Assembly (NCBI RefSeq): GCF_030381805.1 | Contig: NZ_JAUDRH010000026.1 | Coordinates: forward strand, 18,580-82,579 | Reading direction: 5' to 3' | Source: Chlorogloeopsis sp. ULAP01 | Lineage (GTDB): Bacteria > Cyanobacteriota > Cyanobacteriia > Cyanobacteriales > Nostocaceae | Length of the DNA stretch: 64,000 nucleotides | Notes under the pieces: model-generated | What the model saw: the letters and a program-made list of their open reading frames with translations, nothing else | Database searches by the model: none | What the model was told of the DNA's origin: nothing | Position numbers and translations under genes: made by a program | In this document: positions 43,432 through 53,403 of the stretch, one piece after another | Position numbering within the stretch: the first letter of the stretch is position 1 | Layout: every line of letters starts with the position of its first letter

Positions 43432-44874
43432 TCATCCCCCACCATTATTGGGAGTAGTTGGTGTTGTAGAGGCAGGTGCAGATGGCTGATTATTACGGCG
43501 TAGAGCATCCCGTAACCTATTTGCACTGCTATTGCTTGATCCTTGCTGCCGTCGCCGCCGTCGAATTTGGGTTGGCTGCGAAGTACTAGCGGAATTCCTT
43601 TCCACATTGTTCTGTGGTGTCTGACGTAGAGATTCTCTTAGACGCTGACGAGGTGGTGTAGCTGTTTGTGTCCTAGTTGGGGAACTAGTTCCTGCATTTT
43701 GGCGTTGTGGAAGACGATTAAATCCAGATTCTGTATTTCTGGGAGCAGCAGTTTGTTGTGCAGGAGTTTCTAATCGTCGCCGTTTTCTACTAGAGGTAGG
43801 AACGTCTGTATTACTACCTGATGTTGCTTCCAAACGCTGTCTGCGTTGTTCAGCTGCTACGTTTTCCCGATTTCTCTGTTCTATTTGCCTTTTTTTCTTC
43901 TGTTCTTGAACATTACGGTAACGTCGTGAACCTTGAATTGCATATTCAGTTCCGATTGTTACTCCTCGTCTACCAGCTTCTGAGGGTTTTAATTTCCAAT
44001 CACGTGCTTGTCTCAGATGAGCTTCATCTAATTCACGATTTCCGCTCGATCTGGTTAACCGAACATTTGTGACATTACCTTTGCCATCTGTATCAACAGC
44101 TACTTCAACTCTACCTTCAACACCCCGCCGTCTGGCTTGTTCTGGATATTTGGTGTTGCATTCACGACAAGCCGCACGACCATCGCCAGAACCACGGTTG
44201 GATTCAGCAGGAATTCTTGGAGGTGTAGGTGCGGTTGCGAATGTCTCACGTTTTCTACGTTCAGTACCAGTTCTTGTACCAAAAGTAACGTTAGAGCTTG
44301 GGCTAGTAGCTACTGGTTTCTCTGAAGTTCCAACAGTTGCTTGAGCACCTCTAGAATCTCTGATCCCGCTCAACTGTGCCTTTAATTCATCACTACCAGA
44401 TTGTGTGAGTACAGGAGTTTCTGCGGGAGAGGTGTTAGTAGCAGTGGTTTGTTGAGGTGTTGTGACAGTTGGTTTTGCTGGTGGAACTGGTTGCTGTGGA
44501 GCTTTAGCAACAGGCGGCTCTTGTCTTACTGGTTGTGGTACTGGTTTCTGTACAGGAGTAACTGGTTGAGGCGCTGGCTTAACAGGTGGTTCAATGGGAG
44601 TTTGTACTTTGACAGGAGGCTGGATTGGTGTAATTTTTGTCTCTTTGACAGGCTCTTTTGGTGGTTCTGGTGTTTCCGGTGTCTCCGGCTCAACGAAAGT
44701 CAATTCAATGGGTTCTTCTTCCAACTCTGGCACTCTAGTCAACAGATTAACAATACCAGAGGCTAAGACACCGATATGTAGCATTAGTGAGCCAACTATG
44801 CTGAAAGTCAAAAAAGACTTCAGAGCTTTAGCTTCTTTCTCTCGCTGTAGCCCAGCGACACTAGAAACACTCAT
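43432..44874 (-). CDS. TonB-family energy transducer with long basic C-tail
   Basis: A 480-residue TonB-like protein. It has an N-terminal membrane helix (FLTFSIVGSLMLHIGVLASG, about 22-41), a Pro/Glu then Pro/Lys-rich periplasmic spacer (about 50-145), and a TonB_C domain around KYPEQARRRGVEGRVEVAV and HLRQARDWKLKPSEAGRRGV (about 235-320). About 160 residues of Arg/Gln/Thr-rich sequence follow, ending PNNGGG, which is unusual because TonB domains normally sit at the C-terminus. The ATG at 44872-44874 is preferred because the upstream frame is low-quality. Divergent from exbB/exbD, forming a complete TonB energiser set. Confidence 0.85.
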   Translation of the reverse strand: MSVSSVAGLQREKEAKALKSFLTFSIVGSLMLHIGVLASGIVNLLTRVPELEEEPIELTFVEPETPETPEPPKEPVKETKITPIQPPVKVQTPIEPPVKPAPQPVTPVQKPVPQPVRQEPPVAKAPQQPVPPAKPTVTTPQQTTATNTSPAETPVLTQSGSDELKAQLSGIRDSRGAQATVGTSEKPVATSPSSNVTFGTRTGTERRKRETFATAPTPPRIPAESNRGSGDGRAACRECNTKYPEQARRRGVEGRVEVAVDTDGKGNVTNVRLTRSSGNRELDEAHLRQARDWKLKPSEAGRRGVTIGTEYAIQGSRRYRNVQEQKKKRQIEQRNRENVAAEQRRQRLEATSGSNTDVPTSSRKRRRLETPAQQTAAPRNTESGFNRLPQRQNAGTSSPTRTQTATPPRQRLRESLRQTPQNNVERNSASTSQPTQIRRRRRQQGSSNSSANRLRDALRRNNQPSAPASTTPTTPNNGGG

Positions 44875-45177
44875 AATTCTGTTGCTACCTATTATCACTA
44901 ACCTTATCAGGTTAAAATGCTTGTAGATCAAAGTCAAGCAGGAATTAGTTGCAGTGTATATGTAATAATTTCGGACAAAACAATACTCATGTGGTCATAT
45001 AAATCAATACTGATAACGGTAGATAATATTTAAATTTTAATAAAGTTTGTCATAAAAACTAGATAAAACTTGACATTATATTCTATTTATCATATTGTTT
45101 TTGAGAAAATCTGTCATTTGTTTGATATAACCTGATACTCTTAAGTTTGGGTTATCGATTTAGTTTAGGAACAACAC

Positions 45178-45828
45178 ATGATTAGTAGACTTTTTACAGC
45201 AGGTGGCATAGTTATGTGGCCTCTGCTGGCTTTTTCCGTGTTGGCAGTTGCCCTGATTATCGAACGTTTTCGTTTTTGGTATCGCATCACTCATCGCCAA
45301 AATCGGGTGGTAAAGGAAGTATTGAATCTTTATCGTCTAGATAACATTGTTGGTGCTTTCGACAAGCTAAAGAAGAATGCTGACTTACCGATCGCCCGGA
45401 TTTTTCTTGCAGCTTTAGAGCTAGATCAACCGAATCCAGAAGAATTTCGTTTGGCATTAGAAAGTGAAGCTCAAGCAGAAATACCTTCTCTCAAACGATT
45501 TAGTAATATTTTTGACACCATTGTCTCTTTAGCACCGCTACTCGGATTACTGGGAACTGTTCTAGGGTTGATTACTTCCTTTTCTTCTCTAAATCTTGGT
45601 GATGTGGGAGGGCAGCAAACAGCAGGTGTCACTAGTGGTATCAGTGAAGCTCTCGTTTCTACAGCAGCAGGATTGGTGGTAGCAATATTTACACTCTTAT
45701 TTGCAAATACCTTTCGGGGATTATATCAACGGCAAATGGCATTAATTCAAGAATACGGCGGACAGTTAGAACTACTCTACCGTCGTCGCTATGAACGAGG
45801 AGAAATGGTCTATGCGTCTACAAGATGA
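45178..45828 (+). CDS. exbB: MotA/TolQ/ExbB proton channel protein
   Basis: A 216-residue inner-membrane proton channel subunit energising TonB. Three hydrophobic segments are visible: N-terminal AGGIVMWPLLAFSVLAVALI (about 8-27), FDTIVSLAPLLGLLGTVLGL (about 118-137), and VSTAAGLVVAIFTLLFANT (about 158-176), with conserved Gly/Pro and Thr of the family. Overlaps exbD by 17 bases, so the two are translationally coupled. Divergent tonB lies 300 bases upstream. Confidence 0.9.
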   Translation: MISRLFTAGGIVMWPLLAFSVLAVALIIERFRFWYRITHRQNRVVKEVLNLYRLDNIVGAFDKLKKNADLPIARIFLAALELDQPNPEEFRLALESEAQAEIPSLKRFSNIFDTIVSLAPLLGLLGTVLGLITSFSSLNLGDVGGQQTAGVTSGISEALVSTAAGLVVAIFTLLFANTFRGLYQRQMALIQEYGGQLELLYRRRYERGEMVYASTR

Positions 45829-46216
45829 AGCAGAAATGCCACCGCAGATTAACATTGTGCCGATGATTGATGTTATATTTGCGATTTTGACGTTCTTTAT
45901 CATGTCAACACTGTTTTTAACCCGAAGTGATGGGTTACCAGTAAATTTACCGAAAGCAACAACATCTCAACGAGCGCAAGTTCCAACTAAAATCACTATA
46001 ACCCTTGATGATAAAGGACAAATTAGCCTTAATCGTCAGTCAACAACTATCGAAACATTGACAGAGCAATTGCGGACTTTGGTAGGCTCTAACAAAGAAG
46101 CACTGGTAATTATTAATGCTGATGAGAAAGTAAATCATGGGCAAGTTGTGGCAGTCATGGATCGGGTTCGACAGGTTGAAGGTGCCAAGCTCGCGATCGC
46201 TACCCAAAAACCATAA
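45812..46216 (+). CDS. exbD: ExbD/TolR family protein
   Basis: A 134-residue single-pass protein. Its membrane helix begins INIVPMIDVIFAILTFFIMS (about 12-31), in which the proton-carrying Asp is in PMIDV. A periplasmic domain follows (KITITLDDKGQISLNRQ; ALVIINADEKVNHGQVVAVM). The ATG at 45812, inside the end of exbB, gives the usual ExbD N-terminus; the longer frame from 45791 is less likely. Works with ExbB to energise TonB. Confidence 0.9.
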   Translation: MRLQDEAEMPPQINIVPMIDVIFAILTFFIMSTLFLTRSDGLPVNLPKATTSQRAQVPTKITITLDDKGQISLNRQSTTIETLTEQLRTLVGSNKEALVIINADEKVNHGQVVAVMDRVRQVEGAKLAIATQKP

Positions 46217-46806
46217 CTCGTTTTCCGATCAATCACCCCTTTAGATTTGGCAAAGCCGCGATTTCGTAAATTTTTGGATGGAAGTGCATATTGGTGGGCT
46301 GTTACCAACACTGAGCACAGGAAGCAACCCGCCAAATTTTTTTGTAAATAAGCGTAAAGCGAGAAAAAATATAAAATACCCAAAGATATCCCATTAAAAG
46401 TCAGATTAATAGGACATTTGGCTCAAATCAGTTAAAAAGCTCTAAAAGTTTTTTTGGCAAAACTTCGATCAGATCCAGTAACAGCAAATATTGTGGACAT
46501 TAATACGCTGTATATTAGTTTCTAATGACTGCTGTGTTGATTAAGCTAGTCAGCTATCAACTCTAAAGATAAACAATAAAAATATAGATGCCTTAAAAGC
46601 AGCGCTTTGTAAGACTGTAGCCCAGACTACAGCCTTGGGTAGGATGAATAAAAAAGAAACACTTACAAGCCATCATCTTGATAGCTGAGTTGACTTCACA
46701 ACTTCTTACTACCCCACAAAATAGGTGTCTGTGGCGTTGAAATCTTTGAGTTGGAGCTATTAGCTTAAAGCTTTTATTCCGGTTTGATGAAAGAGGTAGA
46801 AAAATC
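46217..46806. other. 590-base spacer upstream of psbU
   Basis: No gene supported. A short inverted repeat CTGTAG...CTACAG lies near 46614. The 3' end should contain the psbU promoter; GAAAGAGG at about 46789-46796 is a plausible RBS for the GTG start. Confidence 0.45.
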
Positions 46807-47250
46807 GTGAGAGGATTGGTGCGTTTATTAACAGTTTTTAGTTTGTTGTTTTTAGGATGCTTGGTGTGGCTGGGTAACCCTCAGATTGCCAAAGCTACCA
46901 ACCTTAACAGTTTTGCTTTACCATCAGTCTCAGTTCTGGCGGTTGAGGGAACAAGAACTTTGCGGAACCCCGCAGACGCCAAGTTGGCAGATGTGTATGG
47001 TGAAAAAATTGATTTGAATAATACCAACGTCCGAGCTTTTCAGAAATACCCAGGATTGTATCCTACCTTGGCAGGCAAAATCATCCAAAATGCTCCTTAC
47101 GATAACGTAGAGGATGTGTTAAAAATTCGAGGATTGAGCGATCGCCAAAAACAAATCTTGGAAGCTAATCTAGATAAATTTACCGTTAACCCGGTAGAAA
47201 CTGTATATACTGAGGGATTTGACCGCTATAACAACGGTATCTATAGATAG
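46807..47250 (+). CDS. psbU: photosystem II extrinsic protein PsbU
   Basis: PSII 12-kDa lumenal subunit that stabilises the oxygen-evolving manganese cluster and protects it from heat. The 147 residues begin with a signal peptide (VRLLTVFSLLFLGCLVWLG, ending near KA/TN), then the mature part from about residue 31 with KLADVYGEKIDLNNTNVRAF and the helix-hairpin-like PTLAGKIIQNAPYDNVEDVL. The start codon is GTG at 46807, supported by the Shine-Dalgarno GAAAGAGG. Length is typical. Followed by a hairpin. Confidence 0.95.
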   Translation: MRGLVRLLTVFSLLFLGCLVWLGNPQIAKATNLNSFALPSVSVLAVEGTRTLRNPADAKLADVYGEKIDLNNTNVRAFQKYPGLYPTLAGKIIQNAPYDNVEDVLKIRGLSDRQKQILEANLDKFTVNPVETVYTEGFDRYNNGIYR

Positions 47251-47285
47251 AGAACCGCAATAGCAGTTAATTTCTTAATCATCAA

Positions 47286-47311
47286 CCCACTCCTTTTCTG
47301 AGGGGAGTGGG
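47286..47311 (+). terminator. hairpin downstream of psbU
   Basis: Stem CCCACTCC/GGAGTGGG (8 bp) with a 10-base loop, 35 bases after the psbU stop. A second hairpin AGACGCC-CTCTA-GGCGTCT lies at 47350-47368, before nadB. Confidence 0.65.
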
Positions 47312-47382
47312 ATGGGAAGCAAAAAAAATACAACAATACTAAATTTTGTAGACGCCCTCTAGGCGTCTTCCTATTAGATAGG

Positions 47383-49146
47383 ATGAGGAATGAAGTAGTT
47401 ATCATTCTTCATCTTTTTATAGTTAATTTTTACTTTTCTTATCTACTACTCTATACCTTGCAGCAAATAAATATCCCTAACCAATTTGATGTTTTAATTG
47501 TCGGCGCTGGCGCTGCTGGATTGTATACAGCGCTGTGTTTGCCTGAATCTTTGCGAGTGGGTTTGATTACCAAAAAAACCGTTTCTCTATCGGCTAGTGA
47601 TTGGGCGCAGGGTGGCATTGCTGCGGCGATCGCCCCAGACGACTCACCGAAACTGCACGTTGAAGATACGATCAAAGCCGGCGCGGGTTTGTGCGATCGC
47701 TCCGTCGTTGAATTCCTTGCCGAACACGCTCCTCGCTGCATTCAATCTTTAGTAAACTTGGGAGTAGCTTTTGACCGTCACAACAACGAGTTAGCTTTAA
47801 CATTAGAAGCTGCCCACTCTAAACACCGCGTTCTTCATGCTGCTGATACTACAGGCAGGGAAGTAATAACTACTCTGACTGCTCAAGTATTACGTCGCCA
47901 AAATATTCAAGTGATTCAACAAGCTTTAGCGTTGAGTTTATGGTTACATCCACAAACTGGGCGTACTCAAGGAATTAGCTTATTCTATCAAAATCAAATT
48001 AGATGGATCAAAAGTGATGCTGTAGTGTTGGCAACAGGTGGCGGCGGGCAAGTATTTGCCCAAACGACTAACCCAGATGTGAGTACAGGGGATGGAGTAG
48101 CGATCGCATGGCGAGCTGGGGCAATTCTAAGAGATTTAGAATTTGTGCAATTCCATCCTACAGCTTTAACTAAACCTGGGGCTGACCGCTTTTTGATTAG
48201 TGAAGCTGTACGTGGCGAGGGAGCGCATCTTGTAGATAATCAAGGGCGACGTTTTGCCTTTGACTATCACCCCGATGGTGAACTAGCTCCCAGAGATGTG
48301 GTGAGTCGAGCAATTTTTAGCCATTTGCAACGCACTGCTACCGATCTCGCTACTGCTCACGTATGGTTGGATATGCGTCCCATTCCTCCTGATCAAATTC
48401 GCCATCGCTTTCCCAATATTATTAAAGTCTGTAAGCACTGGGGTATAGATGTCTTGTGTGAACCAATTCCTGTCGCCCCTGCTGCCCATTACTGGATGGG
48501 TGGTATTCTTACAGATCTGATGAATCGCACAAATATTCCTGGTTTGTACGCTGTGGGAGAAACTGCTAGTACTGGAGTACATGGTGCAAATCGCTTGGCA
48601 AGCAATTCTTTACTTGAATGCATTGTGTTTGGCGCACAGATGGCACACCTCAAGAATGAATTGGCAAAGAGCGAGGATGAACAACAAAAGTCCGAATTTC
48701 AGCTTCAACTACTAACTTTTGCTCTGTCTGAGAGTGAGTGGCAAACTCAGCAAGAATATTTAGAAAAACTGCGGGAAAAAATACCGCGTTTAGTTTGGCA
48801 AAATGCTGGCATTTGTCGAGAAAAATCAGGCTTGGAGATGGCGATCGCGACTGTAGAATCTTGGCAGCAAGATTTTGCCAGCTTGAAAGTGAGTCAATTT
48901 TTGCTTTCCTTACATCCTAAACAATCAGTTAGTTTCACAATGCCTGATGTGGAGAGGTATTTGCGACTGTGGGCAGAAACTCGCAATTTATTAGATGTAG
49001 CTTATTTAATTCTTAAAAGTGCTGCCTTTAGAACCGAAAGCCGGGGAGGGCATTATCGTTTAGACTATCCTCAATCTGATCCTAACTGGCAAGTTCACAC
49101 ACTGATAGAGGATCACAATTGGTGGAAATCTCCTGTAGTGGAGTGA
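47383..49146 (+). CDS. nadB: L-aspartate oxidase
   Basis: FAD enzyme oxidising L-aspartate to iminoaspartate, the first step of de novo NAD synthesis. The Rossmann FAD motif FDVLIVGAGAAGLYTALCLP is at about 35-54; substrate-binding blocks follow (ASDWAQGGIAAAI; GEGAHLVDNQGRRFA; GLYAVGETASTGVHGANRLA). It is 587 residues as called from ATG 47383; the first 25 residues are hydrophobic and AT-coded, and a TTG at 47458 would give the usual shorter N-terminus. Either start keeps the full enzyme. Single gene. Confidence 0.9.
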   Translation: MRNEVVIILHLFIVNFYFSYLLLYTLQQINIPNQFDVLIVGAGAAGLYTALCLPESLRVGLITKKTVSLSASDWAQGGIAAAIAPDDSPKLHVEDTIKAGAGLCDRSVVEFLAEHAPRCIQSLVNLGVAFDRHNNELALTLEAAHSKHRVLHAADTTGREVITTLTAQVLRRQNIQVIQQALALSLWLHPQTGRTQGISLFYQNQIRWIKSDAVVLATGGGGQVFAQTTNPDVSTGDGVAIAWRAGAILRDLEFVQFHPTALTKPGADRFLISEAVRGEGAHLVDNQGRRFAFDYHPDGELAPRDVVSRAIFSHLQRTATDLATAHVWLDMRPIPPDQIRHRFPNIIKVCKHWGIDVLCEPIPVAPAAHYWMGGILTDLMNRTNIPGLYAVGETASTGVHGANRLASNSLLECIVFGAQMAHLKNELAKSEDEQQKSEFQLQLLTFALSESEWQTQQEYLEKLREKIPRLVWQNAGICREKSGLEMAIATVESWQQDFASLKVSQFLLSLHPKQSVSFTMPDVERYLRLWAETRNLLDVAYLILKSAAFRTESRGGHYRLDYPQSDPNWQVHTLIEDHNWWKSPVVE

Positions 49147-49199
49147 GTTAAAAGTAAAAGACAGATGCAGGGAACAGATTTATAAACTATAAACTTTGA

Positions 49200-49466
49200 T
49201 TAACGAGTAGCACTGCCATAAGAACCATCAGGCCCACCATAATTCGGTGGTTCATATTCATTATCTAACTTAGCATTAGCAATTGTGCTTTTGGTATCTT
49301 GAAAATCTATTTGCAGACTAACTAAAGTACTTCTGCTTTCATTGTTACTGCCATAATTGGCGGCAATGCTGCCATAAGTCCAAGCACGATCAGCATTTTT
49401 GAGAATTATTAAAGTAGCTCCAATAACACACAAGACAGCATAAGTAATTTTCAAGCTAGTCCCCAT
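49200..49466 (-). CDS. small membrane-anchored hypothetical protein, 88 aa
   Basis: An 88-residue protein with an N-terminal hydrophobic helix (ITYAVLCVIGATLIILK, about 7-23) and a polar, Tyr/Gly/Asn-rich C-terminal region ending GGPDGSYGSATR. The helix could be a signal anchor. No family recognised. Convergent with nadB. Confidence 0.5.
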   Translation of the reverse strand: MGTSLKITYAVLCVIGATLIILKNADRAWTYGSIAANYGSNNESRSTLVSLQIDFQDTKSTIANAKLDNEYEPPNYGGPDGSYGSATR

Positions 49467-50154
49467 AAATCCTCAATCAACTCTTTGCGAACTTTCTAAA
49501 ACTAGTATTGGTTGTGACAAAGAAATTTATTTAGTTAAAAATTTGACAATACTAAACTTTCTCTCTGGTATTATTACTTAACGCACCCATAAACCAGAGT
49601 TTACGACTTACGATGTAAGCCGCTATTTTTGCTTATGCTTAGTCAACTTTATAACCTTATATTACGTTTCTGCCAAAAATTGCATCTATCTAAAGTATTA
49701 GCTCTCCATGAAAAACCACAATAACATTGATTACTTGAACCATTTTAATACAAATTTAATATTTTGGTATTAAAACCTGTATTTTCCACATCCAAAACTA
49801 TAAACATTACGTACTATTACCTTATTTTCCTCACGCAGGGTACTTATCAGTGAAAATATCTAATTTTTATGCTCTAACGTTGCCATTTTGGCAGCTTTTA
49901 TTTGCTGAGAATTTACTATTACCCTTCACAAGATGAAGAATGCATAAGTATATTTACGTAACTTGAATATATAAAAGTACTATTGCTTTTTCAAGTTAAC
50001 TGAAGTCTACAACTGAGATCACATTTGGATACAAAAAAGATACATAAATATATTTTTGAGTGAGTAATTACTTAACTGATTACAGTCAAAATATTTTGAG
50101 TTAACTAAGTAAAATTTCTTAAAAAATTAGTCTGAATAAAGAGAAATTAATAAA
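49467..50154. other. 690-base AT-rich intergenic region
   Basis: No ORF or repeat supported. Between two minus-strand genes, so the promoter of the small protein is on its left side. No clear regulatory motif was seen. Confidence 0.4.
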
Positions 50155-52356
50155 TTAAGCAAATTCATAGCGATTTTTACCAAGTTGTTTGGCTCTGTAC
50201 ATAGCGGTATCAGCTTGTTTGATTAGAGTTTCATCATCATGAGTGTCAATTGGGTAAACGCTAATGCCAATACTGGCTGATACTTTGGTGATATGTCCGT
50301 CCAAAACAATCGGCTCAGTAATAGTTGCTAAAATTTTCTCGGCAACTTTAGTGGCTACTTCCACCCTGGGAATTGCCCGTAAAATCACAGTAAATTCATC
50401 GCCACCAAAACGGGAAACAGTATCACTGCCACGCAAACAGTTATTTAACCTTTGTCCTACTGTAATTAATAAGCGATCGCCGATCTCATGTCCGAGGGTA
50501 TCATTGACTTGCTTAAAGCCATCCAAATCAATAAACAATAATCCAAGTAATAAATGATGATTTTTTGCCCAATCAATTGATTCACGCAGTTGTTCGGCAA
50601 AAAACTTACGATTTGGTAAACCTGTCAGAGCATCGTGATATGCCAGATAACGCAAACGATCCTCTTGTAGCTTTAATTCATTATTAGAGCGAAATAACTC
50701 AGCTGCGGTACGTTTGAGCTCTTCTTCTCGCAACTTGCTTTTAGTGATATCACGAATGACGCCGACTAAAAATAAATTACCCGCCCCATCCTTGTGGAGC
50801 GATCGCTTAGTCGAGATCAGATAAGTTCTACCACTAGCATCAGTAAATTCTTCTTCATGTTCCTGAGCTTGCTGAGACTTAAAAACTAACTCATCTTGCC
50901 ACCGAAATACATCAGCCTCATGTTTCGGGAAAAAATCATAGTCTGATTTTTCCAGCAACATCTCCTTGGAATAACCAATTAATTGACAATAAGCTTCATT
51001 TAAAACTATCAACTGATGTTTTTCATTTTTAACAAAAATTGGATCGGCAATTGTATTAATAACTTCCTGTAAAAACTCTTTAGAGCGTTTCATCTCTTCC
51101 TGCATTTGAGCAACTTGCAAAGTAATAGCAATAGCTGAACCACTCAAACTTAGTAATGCAGGTACAAGCGGTATCCACCAACTAAATAAAAAAGCCCCGT
51201 AGGCACTGCCTACCAAAACGTAACAAAACAGCACAATACCCAAGATGCTTCTGCTAAAACGTCGTACTCGCCAACTTGTAGCAGCACCTATATAAGCCCA
51301 ACCAAAAACCCACAACCACTCTACAGGATCGGGCCAAACTTTTATTAACGGTCTTCCTTGTAAAGCCGCACGGATTAACTCACTGATAAAATAACCTTGT
51401 AGTTCGATGCCTGAGATCGGCTTTACCGTACCTACTAGACGATTAGAGTGGGGAATGAGAACAAAATCTTGGAGACTGGGTGCAGTAGAACCAATTAGGA
51501 TAATGCGATCGCGAATCCATTCTTCTGGTACTTCGTTGGCTAATACAGCTTGCATGGATACTTTGCGAAAACCGCAAATTTCTAGTAATGGATTTTTACA
51601 AGCTAATTTAGGAAAGTTAGACAAAATTTGATAGCCTCTGTTATCTGCATTAACATAAGCTCCATCATTTGGTTGAAAGCGATGAAAAACTGCTTTGCCC
51701 AACTGCAAGTACTTAGAATTGCCTGCTGCTGTTTTAGGCTCAATCCCTTCTGGCTGCAAATATAGCTTTGCTAGCTTGAGAGCAAAACTTTCGTGTGCTT
51801 GATTCTCAACATGCCAATACAATAAGCTGCGACGTACTTTGCCATCGGTATCAAGTAGTACGTTGTTAAAACCAACTTGATTGAGCCGACTAAGTTCTAA
51901 TGGAGGCAACACATTAACATTTTTTTTATTCGATAGTAGTTCAATGCCAATTAAGTTCGGCATCGATCTGTAGGCTGCCACTAAATTTTCATGCCCAGGC
52001 TCTACTTTTAAATCCCTGTAAATGTTTAAACCAATAGCACGTGGATTGTAAGCGTTTAATTTTTGTAAAACATCGGCAATAATGCCATCTGGAATAGGCC
52101 AAGAACCTGATTGGCGTAAAAAAGCTTCATCAATTGCTACAATTACAATCCTTTCTTCTGGCGTTTCAGTTGGACGCAATTGAAAGGATTGATCTAAAAC
52201 TGCCCACTCCAAAGATTGTAATAATCCCAAAGAACGCAATAGTAGCACACAAATTGCAATGCTGGAGGCAGTTATACATTCCCTGTGTGTGGAACGTAGG
52301 TATTGTTTGAGCGTTAGTAATAACTTCGTCAGACGCTTGTCTAGATGTTTAATCAT
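50155..52356 (-). CDS. CHASE2-PAS diguanylate cyclase
   Basis: A 733-residue membrane-bound cyclic-di-GMP synthase. An N-terminal helix (about 33-55) precedes a CHASE2 extracytoplasmic sensor (about 60-330, with RIVIVAIDEAFLRQSGSWP and IILIGSTAPSLQDF). Three helices (about 340-410), a PAS domain with PAC (about 430-545, NTIADPIFVKNEK) and a GGDEF domain complete the chain. The active site is SRFGGDEFTV (about 650), and an I-site RxxD (RGSD) lies five residues upstream, so product inhibition is expected. No EAL domain. Single gene. Confidence 0.92.
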   Translation of the reverse strand: MIKHLDKRLTKLLLTLKQYLRSTHRECITASSIAICVLLLRSLGLLQSLEWAVLDQSFQLRPTETPEERIVIVAIDEAFLRQSGSWPIPDGIIADVLQKLNAYNPRAIGLNIYRDLKVEPGHENLVAAYRSMPNLIGIELLSNKKNVNVLPPLELSRLNQVGFNNVLLDTDGKVRRSLLYWHVENQAHESFALKLAKLYLQPEGIEPKTAAGNSKYLQLGKAVFHRFQPNDGAYVNADNRGYQILSNFPKLACKNPLLEICGFRKVSMQAVLANEVPEEWIRDRIILIGSTAPSLQDFVLIPHSNRLVGTVKPISGIELQGYFISELIRAALQGRPLIKVWPDPVEWLWVFGWAYIGAATSWRVRRFSRSILGIVLFCYVLVGSAYGAFLFSWWIPLVPALLSLSGSAIAITLQVAQMQEEMKRSKEFLQEVINTIADPIFVKNEKHQLIVLNEAYCQLIGYSKEMLLEKSDYDFFPKHEADVFRWQDELVFKSQQAQEHEEEFTDASGRTYLISTKRSLHKDGAGNLFLVGVIRDITKSKLREEELKRTAAELFRSNNELKLQEDRLRYLAYHDALTGLPNRKFFAEQLRESIDWAKNHHLLLGLLFIDLDGFKQVNDTLGHEIGDRLLITVGQRLNNCLRGSDTVSRFGGDEFTVILRAIPRVEVATKVAEKILATITEPIVLDGHITKVSASIGISVYPIDTHDDETLIKQADTAMYRAKQLGKNRYEFA

Positions 52357-53403
52357 CTCTAGTACCTATCCTGAAAATGCTGCCTCCTACAAGCTCTCCT
52401 ATTGAAACTTACACTCGCCACTTAGCTCTCCAGTGAAGATTCTCATTTTTTACTTACATAATTAATATGCATAAATGAAAGGTATGTTTATAAAAAGGGA
52501 GTTTTAGACTTATAAATCACTTTTAAGCTGATTTTTGTGATTTTTTAATCTCAATCGCCTCAAAATATGACATGGTAACAATTTTATTCATTATGTTCAT
52601 CGGCATAAGTTATACCTAAACTCATTTAGATAAGAGATAACAAAAGAGTACTAATAGAAACATCAAATCGGCAAGTCAAAATGGCAAACCAAAACTATGA
52701 ATTTCTGTTGCATTTGTTGATGAACTATTTCTTAGCTCCAAACCAATAGCTGTCAAAGGATTGGAGATGCAAACCCTGAAAAAGTGACTGCTTTAAAAAC
52801 ATCAATTTAATAAATGAGAGATCTGAACAGACCCTTAAGTATAACTACTAAATTTTGAATCTATTAAGTTTGTAAAAAAAGTTACTATTTAAATAGCTAT
52901 TGTTTAGTAATAAGGGATTGCCAAAAAATAAATTATTCAATCAATGTAGGGGAGGCAAAAAGCGAGGACACTGTATTGCCCAGAGAAGCGCCGTGCGGAG
53001 ATTCCCCCAGTTGTAGCAAGTGTCCGGGTGTGGATGTTCCTCCCCACCGAACTTCAGAAGTTTCCTCCGGGACGCTGTCACGTAGACGCGCTCTGCGCAG
53101 CTTCAAGGTAGAGTACGGCAGTAGACACGTAGACGGACGTAGTCCGGCTTCTCGCAGAGTAGTGGCTTCTGTAAGTAGCCGCCGCTCTGAGCGCTTTATT
53201 GCCGTTGAGTTAGCGAAGCGTAACCCACCTTTTTGGGAGGTTTGATGGTGCGTTACGGACTATCGTCCTCACACACCCTACTACAAATTGGAGATTTTTT
53301 TATTGGAAGTCCCTAAGCAAAAAAGTCAACTAGAATTACACTTACATAGTGTATAACTAGTTAACTTTTGAGAGTAAAATTATACAAGTAGTTCTTAATT
53401 TGT
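52357..53403. other. 1-kb intergenic region with GC-rich repeat module
   Basis: 52357-52960 is AT-rich with no ORF. 52976-53245 is a GC-rich segment of dispersed repeats (TAGACGCGCTCTGCGCAGC, TTTCCTCCGGGACGCTG) that happens to stay open; it does not look like a protein. 53247-53282 is a shortened relative of the MITE-like element (GGTGCGTTACGGAC...CACACACCCTAC). Confidence 0.6.

Noticed and set aside
44401..44766. 121-aa plus-strand Trp/Cys-rich ORF
   Set aside because: Shadow of the proline-rich part of tonB on the other strand.
44960..45170. Possible Fur box between tonB and exbB
   Set aside because: Only a weak GATAAC-like match; not better than AT-rich background.
52976..53245. 89-aa plus-strand ORF, Arg/Ser/Pro-rich
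   Set aside because: It is a GC-rich repeat module with no start signal; odd composition reflects repeat units rather than a protein.
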